A stretch of DNA of 48,976 nucleotides from an uncultured Christensenellaceae bacterium (GTDB taxonomy: Bacteria; Bacillota; Clostridia; Christensenellales; Pumilibacteraceae), in NCBI GenBank assembly GCA_910587025.1, contig CAJUKR010000005.1, positions 1 to 48,976 of the forward strand. The letters run 5' to 3'. A program made the position numbers and the translations under genes. Below the pieces are notes generated by a model. It ran no database searches. It saw only the letters and a list, made by a program, of their open reading frames with translations, and was not told the origin of the DNA. Below are positions 32,878 through 39,502 of this stretch, piece by piece; position 1 is the stretch's first letter; every line of letters starts with the position of its first letter.

Positions 32878-33579
32878 TCACCATACCAATTCTTCGACGG
32901 GAACGGGATTGTCGTTCTTTTCCTCGTAAACCACTTTTCCGCCCCTGATACCGAATACGCGATCCGCCATTTTGGTAAGTTCCTGATTGTGTGTGATGAT
33001 TATGACCGTTTTGCCCGTTTCGCGGCAGATGTTGTGCAACAGTCCGAGCACGCTTTTGCCCGTATTGAAGTCGAGCGCGCCCGTAGGCTCGTCGCAAAGC
33101 AGGATCTTCGGATTTTTGGCGATCGCTCTCGCAATGGATACGCGTTGCTGTTCTCCGCCCGAAAGTTGAGCGGGGAAGTTATACATACGGTCGCCCAGAC
33201 CGACCTGTTCGAGCGTTTTTTTCGCATCGAGAGGATTTTTGGTGATCTCGTTGGCAAGCTCGACGTTTTCGAGCGCGGTAAGATTTTGTACGAGATTATA
33301 GAACTGGAAGACGAATCCGACGTCGTATCTGCGGTACAGCGTAAGCTGTTTGGGCGACATTTCGGAAATGAGTTTGTCATCGAGCATGACAGTTCCGCTC
33401 GTGACCGTATCCATTCCGCCGAGAATATTCAGTACGGTTGTTTTGCCCGCGCCGCTCGGTCCGACGATAACACAGAATTCGCCTTGCTCGATCGACAGGT
33501 TTACTCCGTCCGCGGCATGAATTTCGTTCTCGCCCATTTTATATGTTTTGCGAACGTCCTTAAGTTCCACGAATGCCAT
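32878..33579 (-). CDS. ABC transporter ATP-binding protein (LolD/MacB type)
   Basis: 233 aa. Walker A GPSGAGKTT (about 39-47), Q-loop, signature LSGGEQQR, Walker B ILLCDEPTGALD and the switch His in IIITHNQ are intact. It drives the FtsX-type permease encoded next. ATG 33579 is preferred over GTG 33585 because AGGAGG precedes it by 5 nt and the GTG sits against that site. The promoter with a palindrome lies 40-80 nt upstream. Confidence 0.94.
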   Translation of the reverse strand: MAFVELKDVRKTYKMGENEIHAADGVNLSIEQGEFCVIVGPSGAGKTTVLNILGGMDTVTSGTVMLDDKLISEMSPKQLTLYRRYDVGFVFQFYNLVQNLTALENVELANEITKNPLDAKKTLEQVGLGDRMYNFPAQLSGGEQQRVSIARAIAKNPKILLCDEPTGALDFNTGKSVLGLLHNICRETGKTVIIITHNQELTKMADRVFGIRGGKVVYEEKNDNPVPVEELVW

Positions 33580-33617
33580 AAACACCTCCTGTATTCATGC
33601 GGAATACGCACACTGCT

Positions 33618-33635
33618 TTATACTATCAAGTATAA
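33618..33635. promoter_or_regulatory. Palindrome at the ABC-transporter transcription start (candidate operator)
   Basis: TTATACT (33618-33624) and AGTATAA (33629-33635) form a perfect 7-bp inverted repeat with a 4-nt spacer. It begins just downstream of the -10 box, where a bound repressor would block initiation. Confidence 0.5.
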
Positions 33636-33637
33636 TA

Positions 33638-33666
33638 ATTATATCTTAAATATATATTAACGACAA
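33638..33666 (-). promoter_or_regulatory. Promoter of the ABC exporter operon
   Basis: On the minus strand TTGTCG (33661-33666), a 17-bp spacer and TATAAT (33638-33643). Confidence 0.65.
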
Positions 33667-33748
33667 CCCGCAATCGGTTATAATTATGTGAAGTTTTCGT
33701 CACATTGTTTGGCGGCAGTCGACGTGTACCCGAAATATGTCGAAATAT

Positions 33749-33777
33749 TTGACAATCTTGCGGGAAAAATGTACAAT
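33749..33777 (+). promoter_or_regulatory. Promoter of the DUF1508 protein gene
   Basis: TTGACA (33749-33754), a 17-bp spacer and TACAAT (33772-33777), followed by GGAGG before ATG 33821. Confidence 0.75.
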
Positions 33778-33820
33778 GAAGATACAGCTATTCTGTTCCG
33801 AATCGGAGTGGGAGGAAAAT

Positions 33821-35155
33821 ATGCAGGAAATATTGAACTGGATACAAGGACATTTGCCGCTTGCGATTGCGATGGCGGTTGCGGTCGTTCTTTTGATCGT
33901 CATAATCGTCGCGCTTGTCGTTTCGTCGAAGCGTAAAAAGAAGGACGCGAACAACGTAAGAAAGGAAGATAGCGACTTTGTAAGGATGACGGAAGAAACT
34001 TCGGACGCGGAACGCGCCGAAGAAACCGAAAAGACAGAGCGTCTCGTCGAACGGACGGAAGCGGAAGAATCGATTGCGGAACCGTATATCGAGGCCGCCG
34101 TGCCGTCGGAAAATACTGCGCCCGAACAAACGGAAGAAAACGTCGGAGAACATAAAGAAGATCCCACGATCGAGGACGAAACACGACCCGATATAAAAAC
34201 GGAAGAAGTTGTGCCCGCCGCGGAGGAAGGGGAAAATCCCGAACCCGAAGTTGTTTCGAATCCCGAATCCGAAAAACCGAAAGCCGAAAAGAAGCCGATC
34301 GTACAAATAGTCGGCACGGCGAAAACGGCAAAGAAGCGTACGCCGCCGACGAAAAAAACCGTGAAAGCGGAAAAGAAAACGGAAGATATCGAAGCCGACG
34401 AAGAAATACTCGACGGTATAGAAGTAAGTAAAAAAGTCGGTAAGTGGACGGTCGAAACCCGAGGAAAGGGAGAGTATGTCGCTAAACTTACCGCATCCAA
34501 CGGGGAAGTCATGCTTTCGAGCGAAGCGTATTCGACCGAAAACGGCGCGCGCGGCGGAATTGCCACTATAATAAAAACCGTTGCGACGGGCAAGTTCGTC
34601 GTTTATCGCGATAAAAACGACAACTGTTATTTCAAACTCAAAACTGCCGCTAACAGACTGCTCTGCATGGGCGGAATATACAAAACGAAAGATCAGTGCG
34701 AACGCGCCGTGGAGTCGGTCAAGCGTATCGCTCCCGCCGCGGTAGTGTACGATATGCTCGTCGAAGGCGCGAAGTATGAAGAATACATACCCGCAAAAGT
34801 CAATTATGCCGTTGCGAAAGGCGGCAAAGGCAAGTGGAAACTCGAAATGACCGCGGACGGCAAATTCACGGCAAAGCTCTATGCATCAAACGGTCAGCTA
34901 ATGCTCGCTACCGAGGAAGTGTCGACGAAAAAGACCGTATCGAACATAGTCGACGCCGTCGGAAAAAATGCCGCGGCGGGTAACTTCGTGATCGACCGCG
35001 ACAAGTTCGGCAGATATTATTACAAGCTCCGCAACGCACAGAAAAGCGTTATCTGTATCGGGGAATCGTACGAGTCGCTCGATTCGTGCGTAAATGCGAT
35101 CGAGTCGGTGCGCCGTTATGCCGCTACGGCTTCGGTGCCTGCGGAATTATTGTAA
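33821..35155 (+). CDS. Membrane-anchored protein with two DUF1508 domains
   Basis: 444 aa. One N-terminal membrane helix (about 12-35) ends in SSKRKKK, which places the rest in the cytoplasm by the positive-inside rule. A long acidic, Glu/Lys/Pro-rich and probably disordered stretch runs to about residue 205. Two DUF1508 (YegP-like) modules follow, at about 205-285 (GKWTVETRGKGEYVAKL, SNGEVMLSS) and about 335-420 (GKWKLEMTADGKFTAKLYASNGQLML). ATG 33821 is preferred over 33737 because GGAGG precedes it and the helix begins at once. DUF1508 usually occurs as small tandem proteins of unknown role; the anchor and long linker are unusual. It ends at a shared terminator with pdxT. Confidence 0.85.
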   Translation: MQEILNWIQGHLPLAIAMAVAVVLLIVIIVALVVSSKRKKKDANNVRKEDSDFVRMTEETSDAERAEETEKTERLVERTEAEESIAEPYIEAAVPSENTAPEQTEENVGEHKEDPTIEDETRPDIKTEEVVPAAEEGENPEPEVVSNPESEKPKAEKKPIVQIVGTAKTAKKRTPPTKKTVKAEKKTEDIEADEEILDGIEVSKKVGKWTVETRGKGEYVAKLTASNGEVMLSSEAYSTENGARGGIATIIKTVATGKFVVYRDKNDNCYFKLKTAANRLLCMGGIYKTKDQCERAVESVKRIAPAAVVYDMLVEGAKYEEYIPAKVNYAVAKGGKGKWKLEMTADGKFTAKLYASNGQLMLATEEVSTKKTVSNIVDAVGKNAAAGNFVIDRDKFGRYYYKLRNAQKSVICIGESYESLDSCVNAIESVRRYAATASVPAELL

Positions 35156-35180
35156 AAATCGGATAATGAAAGACAAACGA

Positions 35181-35214
35181 AACGAGCGTGCGCTTTTGAT
35201 GCGTACGCTCGTTT
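35181..35214. terminator. Terminator between the DUF1508 gene and pdxT
   Basis: A stem of 13-14 bp (35181-35193 with 35201-35213, one G-U pair) with a 7-nt loop lies between two convergent genes. Confidence 0.7.
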
Positions 35215-35239
35215 GTCGATGTGTTGTTTGAAAACGAAA

Positions 35240-35827
35240 TTATTTTTTATTCTTTCCGCGTTTTTTTATCATACCGAGAAAATACTCGTGTACGCGGGTA
35301 TCGTCCGTAAGCTCGGGATGGAATGCCGTGACAAGTTGAGCTCCTTGACGCGCGGCGACCGTTTTTCCGTCCACGACAGCAAGAATTTCGGCTTTGCTTC
35401 CGACGCTTTCGATATACGGCGCGCGGATAAAAGTCATCGGGATTTTTCCTATGCCGTTCATTTCCGCTTCGCAGGCGAAAGAGCCGAGCTGCCTACCGTA
35501 CGCGTTGCGTTTCGCGACGATATCCATAGTCCCGAGATATACGTTTGGATCGTTGGCTATCGAACGGGCGAGGAGAATGAGCCCCGCGCATGTTCCGTAT
35601 ACCGGCGTGCCTTGTTCTATCATCGAGCGTATGTCGCTTTCCATATCGAGTTCGCGAAGCAGTTTGCCTATGACCGTAGATTCGCCGCCCGGAATGATAA
35701 GTCCGTCGAAATTTTTTCCGTTCAAGTCGCGCTTTTGTCTGATCTCGACCGTTTCTGCGCCGAGCGCATTCAGAATCCGTATGTGTTCGATAAACGCGCC
35801 CTGTAAACACAAAACGCCTATGAGCAT
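35240..35827 (-). CDS. pdxT: Pyridoxal 5'-phosphate synthase, glutaminase subunit
   Basis: 195 aa. Class I glutaminase: IGVLCLQGAFIEH at the start, GGESTVIGKLL near 47, the nucleophile Cys in YGTCAGLILLA near 79, and the His-Glu pair in FHPELTDD near 170. It feeds ammonia to PdxS for de novo vitamin B6 synthesis. Its ATG shares one base with the pdxS stop (TAATG), so translation is coupled. A Lys/Arg-rich tail ends the protein. Confidence 0.95.
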   Translation of the reverse strand: MLIGVLCLQGAFIEHIRILNALGAETVEIRQKRDLNGKNFDGLIIPGGESTVIGKLLRELDMESDIRSMIEQGTPVYGTCAGLILLARSIANDPNVYLGTMDIVAKRNAYGRQLGSFACEAEMNGIGKIPMTFIRAPYIESVGSKAEILAVVDGKTVAARQGAQLVTAFHPELTDDTRVHEYFLGMIKKRGKNKK

Positions 35828-36699
35828 TATTTTCCTCTCTCCGCCATGAGCAGTTCGATTTCCTGCTCGTTTATGCCGACCATGGCTTCTCCGAGGTCTT
35901 CGCTGAGTTTCGCGATGAGTTTTGCGTCGGTGTAATTCGTGACTGCCTGGACAATGGCGTGAGCGCGCTTCGCGGGATTGCCGGATTTGAATATGCCGGA
36001 TCCGACGAATACACCTTCTGCGCCGAGTTGCATCATGAGCGAAGCGTCGGCGGGGGTGGCAACGCCGCCCGCGGCGAAATTTACGACGGGGAGTTTACCG
36101 TTGTCGTGAACGTATTTTACGAGGTCGTAAGGTACCTGAAGTTTCTTCGCTTCGTCGAAAAGTTCGTCTTCGGCGCACGAGGTAAGACGGCGTATATCCG
36201 CCATCATTTTACGCATATGGCGCACGGCCTGCACTACGTCGCCGGTTCCGGGCTCGCCCTTCGTTCTGATCATGGACGCGCCTTCGTTTATGCGGCGAAG
36301 CGCTTCTCCGAGATCTTTCGCGCCGCAAACGAAAGGTACGTCGAATTTCGTTTTGTCGATGTGGTAGACGTCGTCGGCGGGGGAAAGCACTTCGGATTCG
36401 TCGATATAGTCGATCTCGATCGCCTGAAGTATCTGCGCCTCTGCGAAATGACCGATACGGCACTTGGCCATAACGGGAATTGAAACGGCTTCCTGAATGC
36501 CTTTGATCATCTTGGGATCGGACATACGCGAAACGCCGCCCGCCGCACGGATGTCTGCGGGAATGCGCTCGAGCGCCATGACGGCGCATGCGCCGGCCTT
36601 CTCTGCGATTTCGGCCTGTTCGGGCGTTGTGACGTCCATAATGACGCCGCCCTTGAGCATCTGGGCAAGATTTTTGTTGAGTTCCCAACGCTTAGTCAT
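35827..36699 (-). CDS. pdxS: Pyridoxal 5'-phosphate synthase, synthase subunit
   Basis: 290 aa (beta/alpha)8 barrel. The catalytic Lys lies in IPVMAKCRIGH near residue 78; the GGVATPADA and GVFVGSGIFKS loops bind phosphate. It makes pyridoxal phosphate from ribose-5-phosphate, glyceraldehyde-3-phosphate and ammonia as a dodecamer with PdxT. A CAAGAGG ribosome-binding site and a good promoter precede it. pdxT follows with a one-base overlap. There is no PdxR-like regulator beside it. Confidence 0.97.
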   Translation of the reverse strand: MTKRWELNKNLAQMLKGGVIMDVTTPEQAEIAEKAGACAVMALERIPADIRAAGGVSRMSDPKMIKGIQEAVSIPVMAKCRIGHFAEAQILQAIEIDYIDESEVLSPADDVYHIDKTKFDVPFVCGAKDLGEALRRINEGASMIRTKGEPGTGDVVQAVRHMRKMMADIRRLTSCAEDELFDEAKKLQVPYDLVKYVHDNGKLPVVNFAAGGVATPADASLMMQLGAEGVFVGSGIFKSGNPAKRAHAIVQAVTNYTDAKLIAKLSEDLGEAMVGINEQEIELLMAERGK

Positions 36700-36739
36700 A
36701 TTGTAAACCTCTTGTAAAAGTAATTTTCGATTTTGTCTT

Positions 36740-36769
36740 ATTCTACATCAAAAGGTAATGTTTTGTCAA
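36740..36769 (-). promoter_or_regulatory. pdxS-pdxT promoter
   Basis: On the minus strand TTGACA (36764-36769), an 18-bp spacer and TAGAAT (36740-36745). Confidence 0.7.
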
Positions 36770-36800
36770 TCGTCTGCGCTCGTACGCGAGCCATTTTACG

Positions 36801-36818
36801 AAAAATTCGCGAATTTTT
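36801..36818. promoter_or_regulatory. Perfect 18-nt palindrome between two divergent promoters
   Basis: AAAAATTCG (36801-36809) is followed without spacer by CGAATTTTT (36810-36818). It lies between the pdxS promoter and the promoter of the FAD oxidoreductase gene and could be a shared operator. It is partly AT-rich, so chance is not excluded. Confidence 0.4.
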
Positions 36819-36827
36819 TATCAAACG

Positions 36828-36856
36828 TTGCGATTTCGTAATTATTAGTTTATATT
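36828..36856 (+). promoter_or_regulatory. Promoter of the phytoene-desaturase-like gene
   Basis: TTGCGA (36828-36833), a 17-bp spacer and TATATT (36851-36856). Confidence 0.5.
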
Positions 36857-36905
36857 GGGGTATTATATTAAAGTAACCTAAACGTTGCAAAAGGATTGAC
36901 TCGAA

Positions 36906-38462
36906 TTGAATAAAAAAGTATTGATCATCGGCGGCGGAGTGTCCGGAATGACTACCGGGATATATCTGCTCAAGAGCGGTTACGACGTCGAAATTCTCGA
37001 AAAGAATCTTATGCCCGGCGGCGCATGCGTCGGTTGGGAGCGAAAAGGCTGTTATATCGACGGGTGCATTCATTGGCTTGCGGGGACTAATCCCGACAGT
37101 CCGTATTATAAAATGTGGCACGAGATCCATGCGCTCGAGGCCGATACCGACCTGTATTTTCAGGACGATTTTTCGGTATTCGATTTCCCCGACGGCAAGC
37201 GTCTGACGGTGTGGGCGGATATCAAAAAATTCCGTAAGGAACTTCTCGAACTCGCGCCCGAGGACAAAAAAGAAATCAACCGTTTTATACGTCTGATCAA
37301 ACGTTTCCGCAGTATCGAAGGACCTGTAAGCAAACCCGTCGATATGATGGGACCGTTACAACTGCTCAAGATCGCGGCCACTATGGGCGGCGATCTGTTC
37401 TGGGTGAAAAAATACGGCGGCGTCGATTGCGCCGAATACGGCGAGCGCTTCGGCAGCGAATACCTGCGCTATTTCTTCCGTTCGTATATGGCGCCGGGAT
37501 ATAATCTCATGAGTATGCTGTATATGCTCGCTCACGTGATGAACAAAGACGGCGGCATTCCCATCGGCGGATCGCAGGCAATGAGCGACAGGATATATAA
37601 GTATTATCTCGAACTCGGCGGCGGAATGCGTTTCGGCTCGGAAGTCGGAAAGGTGCGTATAACAAACAACCGCGCCGTCGGAGTGGAACTTAAAAACGGA
37701 AAATTCGTTCCAGCCGACTGGGTGGTTTCGTCCGCCGCTGCGGAACATTGTCTGAAAGACTTGCTCGGCGGACAATGGCGAGTTCGTAAATTGGACGAAA
37801 GGTACGCCGATCGAAAGACGTATCCCATATATACGATGACTATCGCGGCATTGAAATGTACCGCCGACGTTTCGTCGTTTCCGCTCGGACTGCATGCGGT
37901 CGTAGAGCCTCTTAAGATGGACAAAGAATACGAAGGCATCGCTTTGCGCAATTATTCGTATGATAAAACGATGAAAGCGCCCGTCGGGTGCTGTGTGCTT
38001 CAGGCGCAGATCGTCGGCGACGATGATATGTATTATTGGTGGAAAGAACGTAAAGACAACGGCACATATCGCGCGGAAAAGGATCGGATTGCCCGTGAAA
38101 TACTGACAAAGATCGTCGCGCGTTATCCCGAACTGGACGGCAAACTCGAAATAATAGATATGATCACGCCGTGCACTTACGAACGTTATCTCAATACCCG
38201 ACACGGTTCGTTCCAGGGCTTTGTTCATACGAAGAACGGTAAAGCTCTTATGCAGAACGGCATCATAAAAGGACTGGACGGTTTTGTGCTTTCGGGGCAG
38301 TGTATATTCCAGTCGGGCGGTCTTCCTCCCGCCGTCATAACCGGTAAATTCGCCGCACAGCGCATATGCAAAGCCGATCGCACGATGTTTGTTTCGTCGG
38401 ACGCCGCGCTCGTTCTGGCAAAAGCGCTCAAGCGCAAGCGCAACCGAAAAGCGATATTGTAA
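36906..38462 (+). CDS. FAD-dependent oxidoreductase, phytoene-desaturase/retinol-saturase-like
   Basis: 518 aa. The N-terminal dinucleotide motif VLIIGGGVSGMTTGIYL (residues 5-21) and ILEKNLMPGGACVGWERKG define the flavin-dependent phytoene desaturase family; the C-terminal GLDGFVLSGQCIFQSGGLPPAVITG closes the FAD site. The start is a TTG at 36906, since the Rossmann strand begins within a few residues and AAAGGA lies about 10 nt before it. No carotenoid gene is nearby. In Clostridia such proteins are usually orphan oxidoreductases of unknown substrate, so the carotenoid name should not be taken as function. It is monocistronic and ends at a strong terminator. Confidence 0.88.
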   Translation: MNKKVLIIGGGVSGMTTGIYLLKSGYDVEILEKNLMPGGACVGWERKGCYIDGCIHWLAGTNPDSPYYKMWHEIHALEADTDLYFQDDFSVFDFPDGKRLTVWADIKKFRKELLELAPEDKKEINRFIRLIKRFRSIEGPVSKPVDMMGPLQLLKIAATMGGDLFWVKKYGGVDCAEYGERFGSEYLRYFFRSYMAPGYNLMSMLYMLAHVMNKDGGIPIGGSQAMSDRIYKYYLELGGGMRFGSEVGKVRITNNRAVGVELKNGKFVPADWVVSSAAAEHCLKDLLGGQWRVRKLDERYADRKTYPIYTMTIAALKCTADVSSFPLGLHAVVEPLKMDKEYEGIALRNYSYDKTMKAPVGCCVLQAQIVGDDDMYYWWKERKDNGTYRAEKDRIAREILTKIVARYPELDGKLEIIDMITPCTYERYLNTRHGSFQGFVHTKNGKALMQNGIIKGLDGFVLSGQCIFQSGGLPPAVITGKFAAQRICKADRTMFVSSDAALVLAKALKRKRNRKAIL

Positions 38463-38476
38463 ATAATACCGAAAAA

Positions 38477-38520
38477 TACACAAACCCTCGCGAACACGAA
38501 GTTTCGCGAGGGTTTGTGTA
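38477..38520. terminator. Strong bidirectional terminator
   Basis: A perfect 18-bp stem (38477-38494 with 38503-38520) with an 8-nt loop separates the FAD oxidoreductase gene and the convergent AraC-type regulator gene. Confidence 0.85.
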
Positions 38521-38527
38521 TTTGGTT

Positions 38528-39388
38528 TTATAACAGTTCCGATTCTTCGGACGTGGGATTGAAAACGTCTTCGACGCCGTAGGTAGGGTGCAACCCGAGC
38601 GAGTCGTAAGTTTTCGGCAATGACTTCGGATTGTATCCCGTAATGTCCTTGAATACGCGGTTGAAATTCCTTATAGTTCCGAATCCGCATTCTATTGCGA
38701 TCTTCGTCATAGTGCCGTCGCCGCGCTTGATCATTTCGATGGCTTTTTCCACACGTACGAGATTTAGATATTGAGAGAAAGTCATATCCGCCATATTTTT
38801 GAAGAATTTGGAAAAATACGATTCGCTCAAGCCCGAAAAATCGGCGGCGTCGGAAAGGGTATAATCGGCATAACGCTTGTCTATATCTTTGAGCAGATCT
38901 TTGTATCGCGTCTCGAGATAGTTGTCTTCGCCGCGGTCGTTCGAGATCCTTTCGTTGGAAAATATATCTATCGCAAGCCGTTCGATACGGTTGTTTACGG
39001 ACAGTGTGCGGAGCGGAGAATCGGAGGACAGTTCGGTGTCTATAGTGTCGAACAGCGCGGCAAGTTCGTAATCGTGCGAGAGTATCGGCTCATGAAGTTT
39101 GCGTCCGTCGGTGACCTGTTTTATCAGCTTATGATCGAAAAGAAAAAAGGACAGAACGCTTCCGGGCTCGGCGTTGATATAATGCGTTTCGCGCGAACCA
39201 ACGAATACGCTCATTCCCTCGTCGCATACGTACGGAGTTCCGCCGACGTAGACGGTCGCGCCGCCGCGGTCGATGAAAATCAATTCGCAATCGTAATGCC
39301 AGTGCGGAAGATTCGTGAGATTTTTGTACTTTCCGACCCATACTCTTATGTCGCCGGAATACTGTCTTAGTTCGCGCTTTGCCAGCAT
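38528..39388 (-). CDS. AraC-family transcriptional regulator of the arabinose locus
   Basis: 286 aa. The N-terminal cupin (about 1-120) has PHWHYDCELIFIDRGG and a GMSVFVGSRETHYI strand. The C-terminal AraC DNA-binding domain (about 180-280) has two helix-turn-helices, including TLSDAADFSGLSESYFSKFFKN and KIAIECGFGTIRNFNRVFKDITGYNP. ATG 39388 is chosen because AAGGAG stands upstream; the ATG at 39433 has no such support. It is divergent from the araB-araD fusion and araA, so it probably senses arabinose and activates them. An inverted repeat spans its own promoter. Confidence 0.9.
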   Translation of the reverse strand: MLAKRELRQYSGDIRVWVGKYKNLTNLPHWHYDCELIFIDRGGATVYVGGTPYVCDEGMSVFVGSRETHYINAEPGSVLSFFLFDHKLIKQVTDGRKLHEPILSHDYELAALFDTIDTELSSDSPLRTLSVNNRIERLAIDIFSNERISNDRGEDNYLETRYKDLLKDIDKRYADYTLSDAADFSGLSESYFSKFFKNMADMTFSQYLNLVRVEKAIEMIKRGDGTMTKIAIECGFGTIRNFNRVFKDITGYNPKSLPKTYDSLGLHPTYGVEDVFNPTSEESELL

Positions 39389-39402
39389 ATTTCCACTCCT
39401 TG

Positions 39403-39439
39403 TCGGCTGTTTCATATTTATTATAACACGCACAGCCGA
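39403..39439. promoter_or_regulatory. Inverted repeat in the arabinose regulator promoter (candidate operator)
   Basis: TCGGCTGT (39403-39410) and ACAGCCGA (39432-39439) are perfect 8-bp inverted copies 21 nt apart. They flank the -10 box of the regulator gene and stop just before its -35 box. This is a plausible site for autoregulation and for control of the divergent operon. Confidence 0.5.
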
Positions 39440-39448
39440 AAATGTCCA
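39420..39448 (-). promoter_or_regulatory. Promoter of the AraC-type regulator gene
   Basis: On the minus strand TGGACA (39443-39448), a 17-bp spacer and TATAAT (39420-39425), inside the inverted repeat at 39403-39439. Confidence 0.6.
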
Positions 39449-39467
39449 TAATTTGATAATATAATTC

Positions 39468-39496
39468 TTTATCGGGAAACGGTTTTACGGTAGAAT
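39468..39496 (+). promoter_or_regulatory. Probable promoter of the araB-araD fusion gene
   Basis: TTTATC (39468-39473), a 17-bp spacer and TAGAAT (39491-39496). The ATG at 39503 stands 6 nt after the -10 box, matching the leaderless spacing seen elsewhere. The weak -35 box would suit a promoter that needs an activator. Confidence 0.5.
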
Positions 39497-39502
39497 ATGA
39501 GC

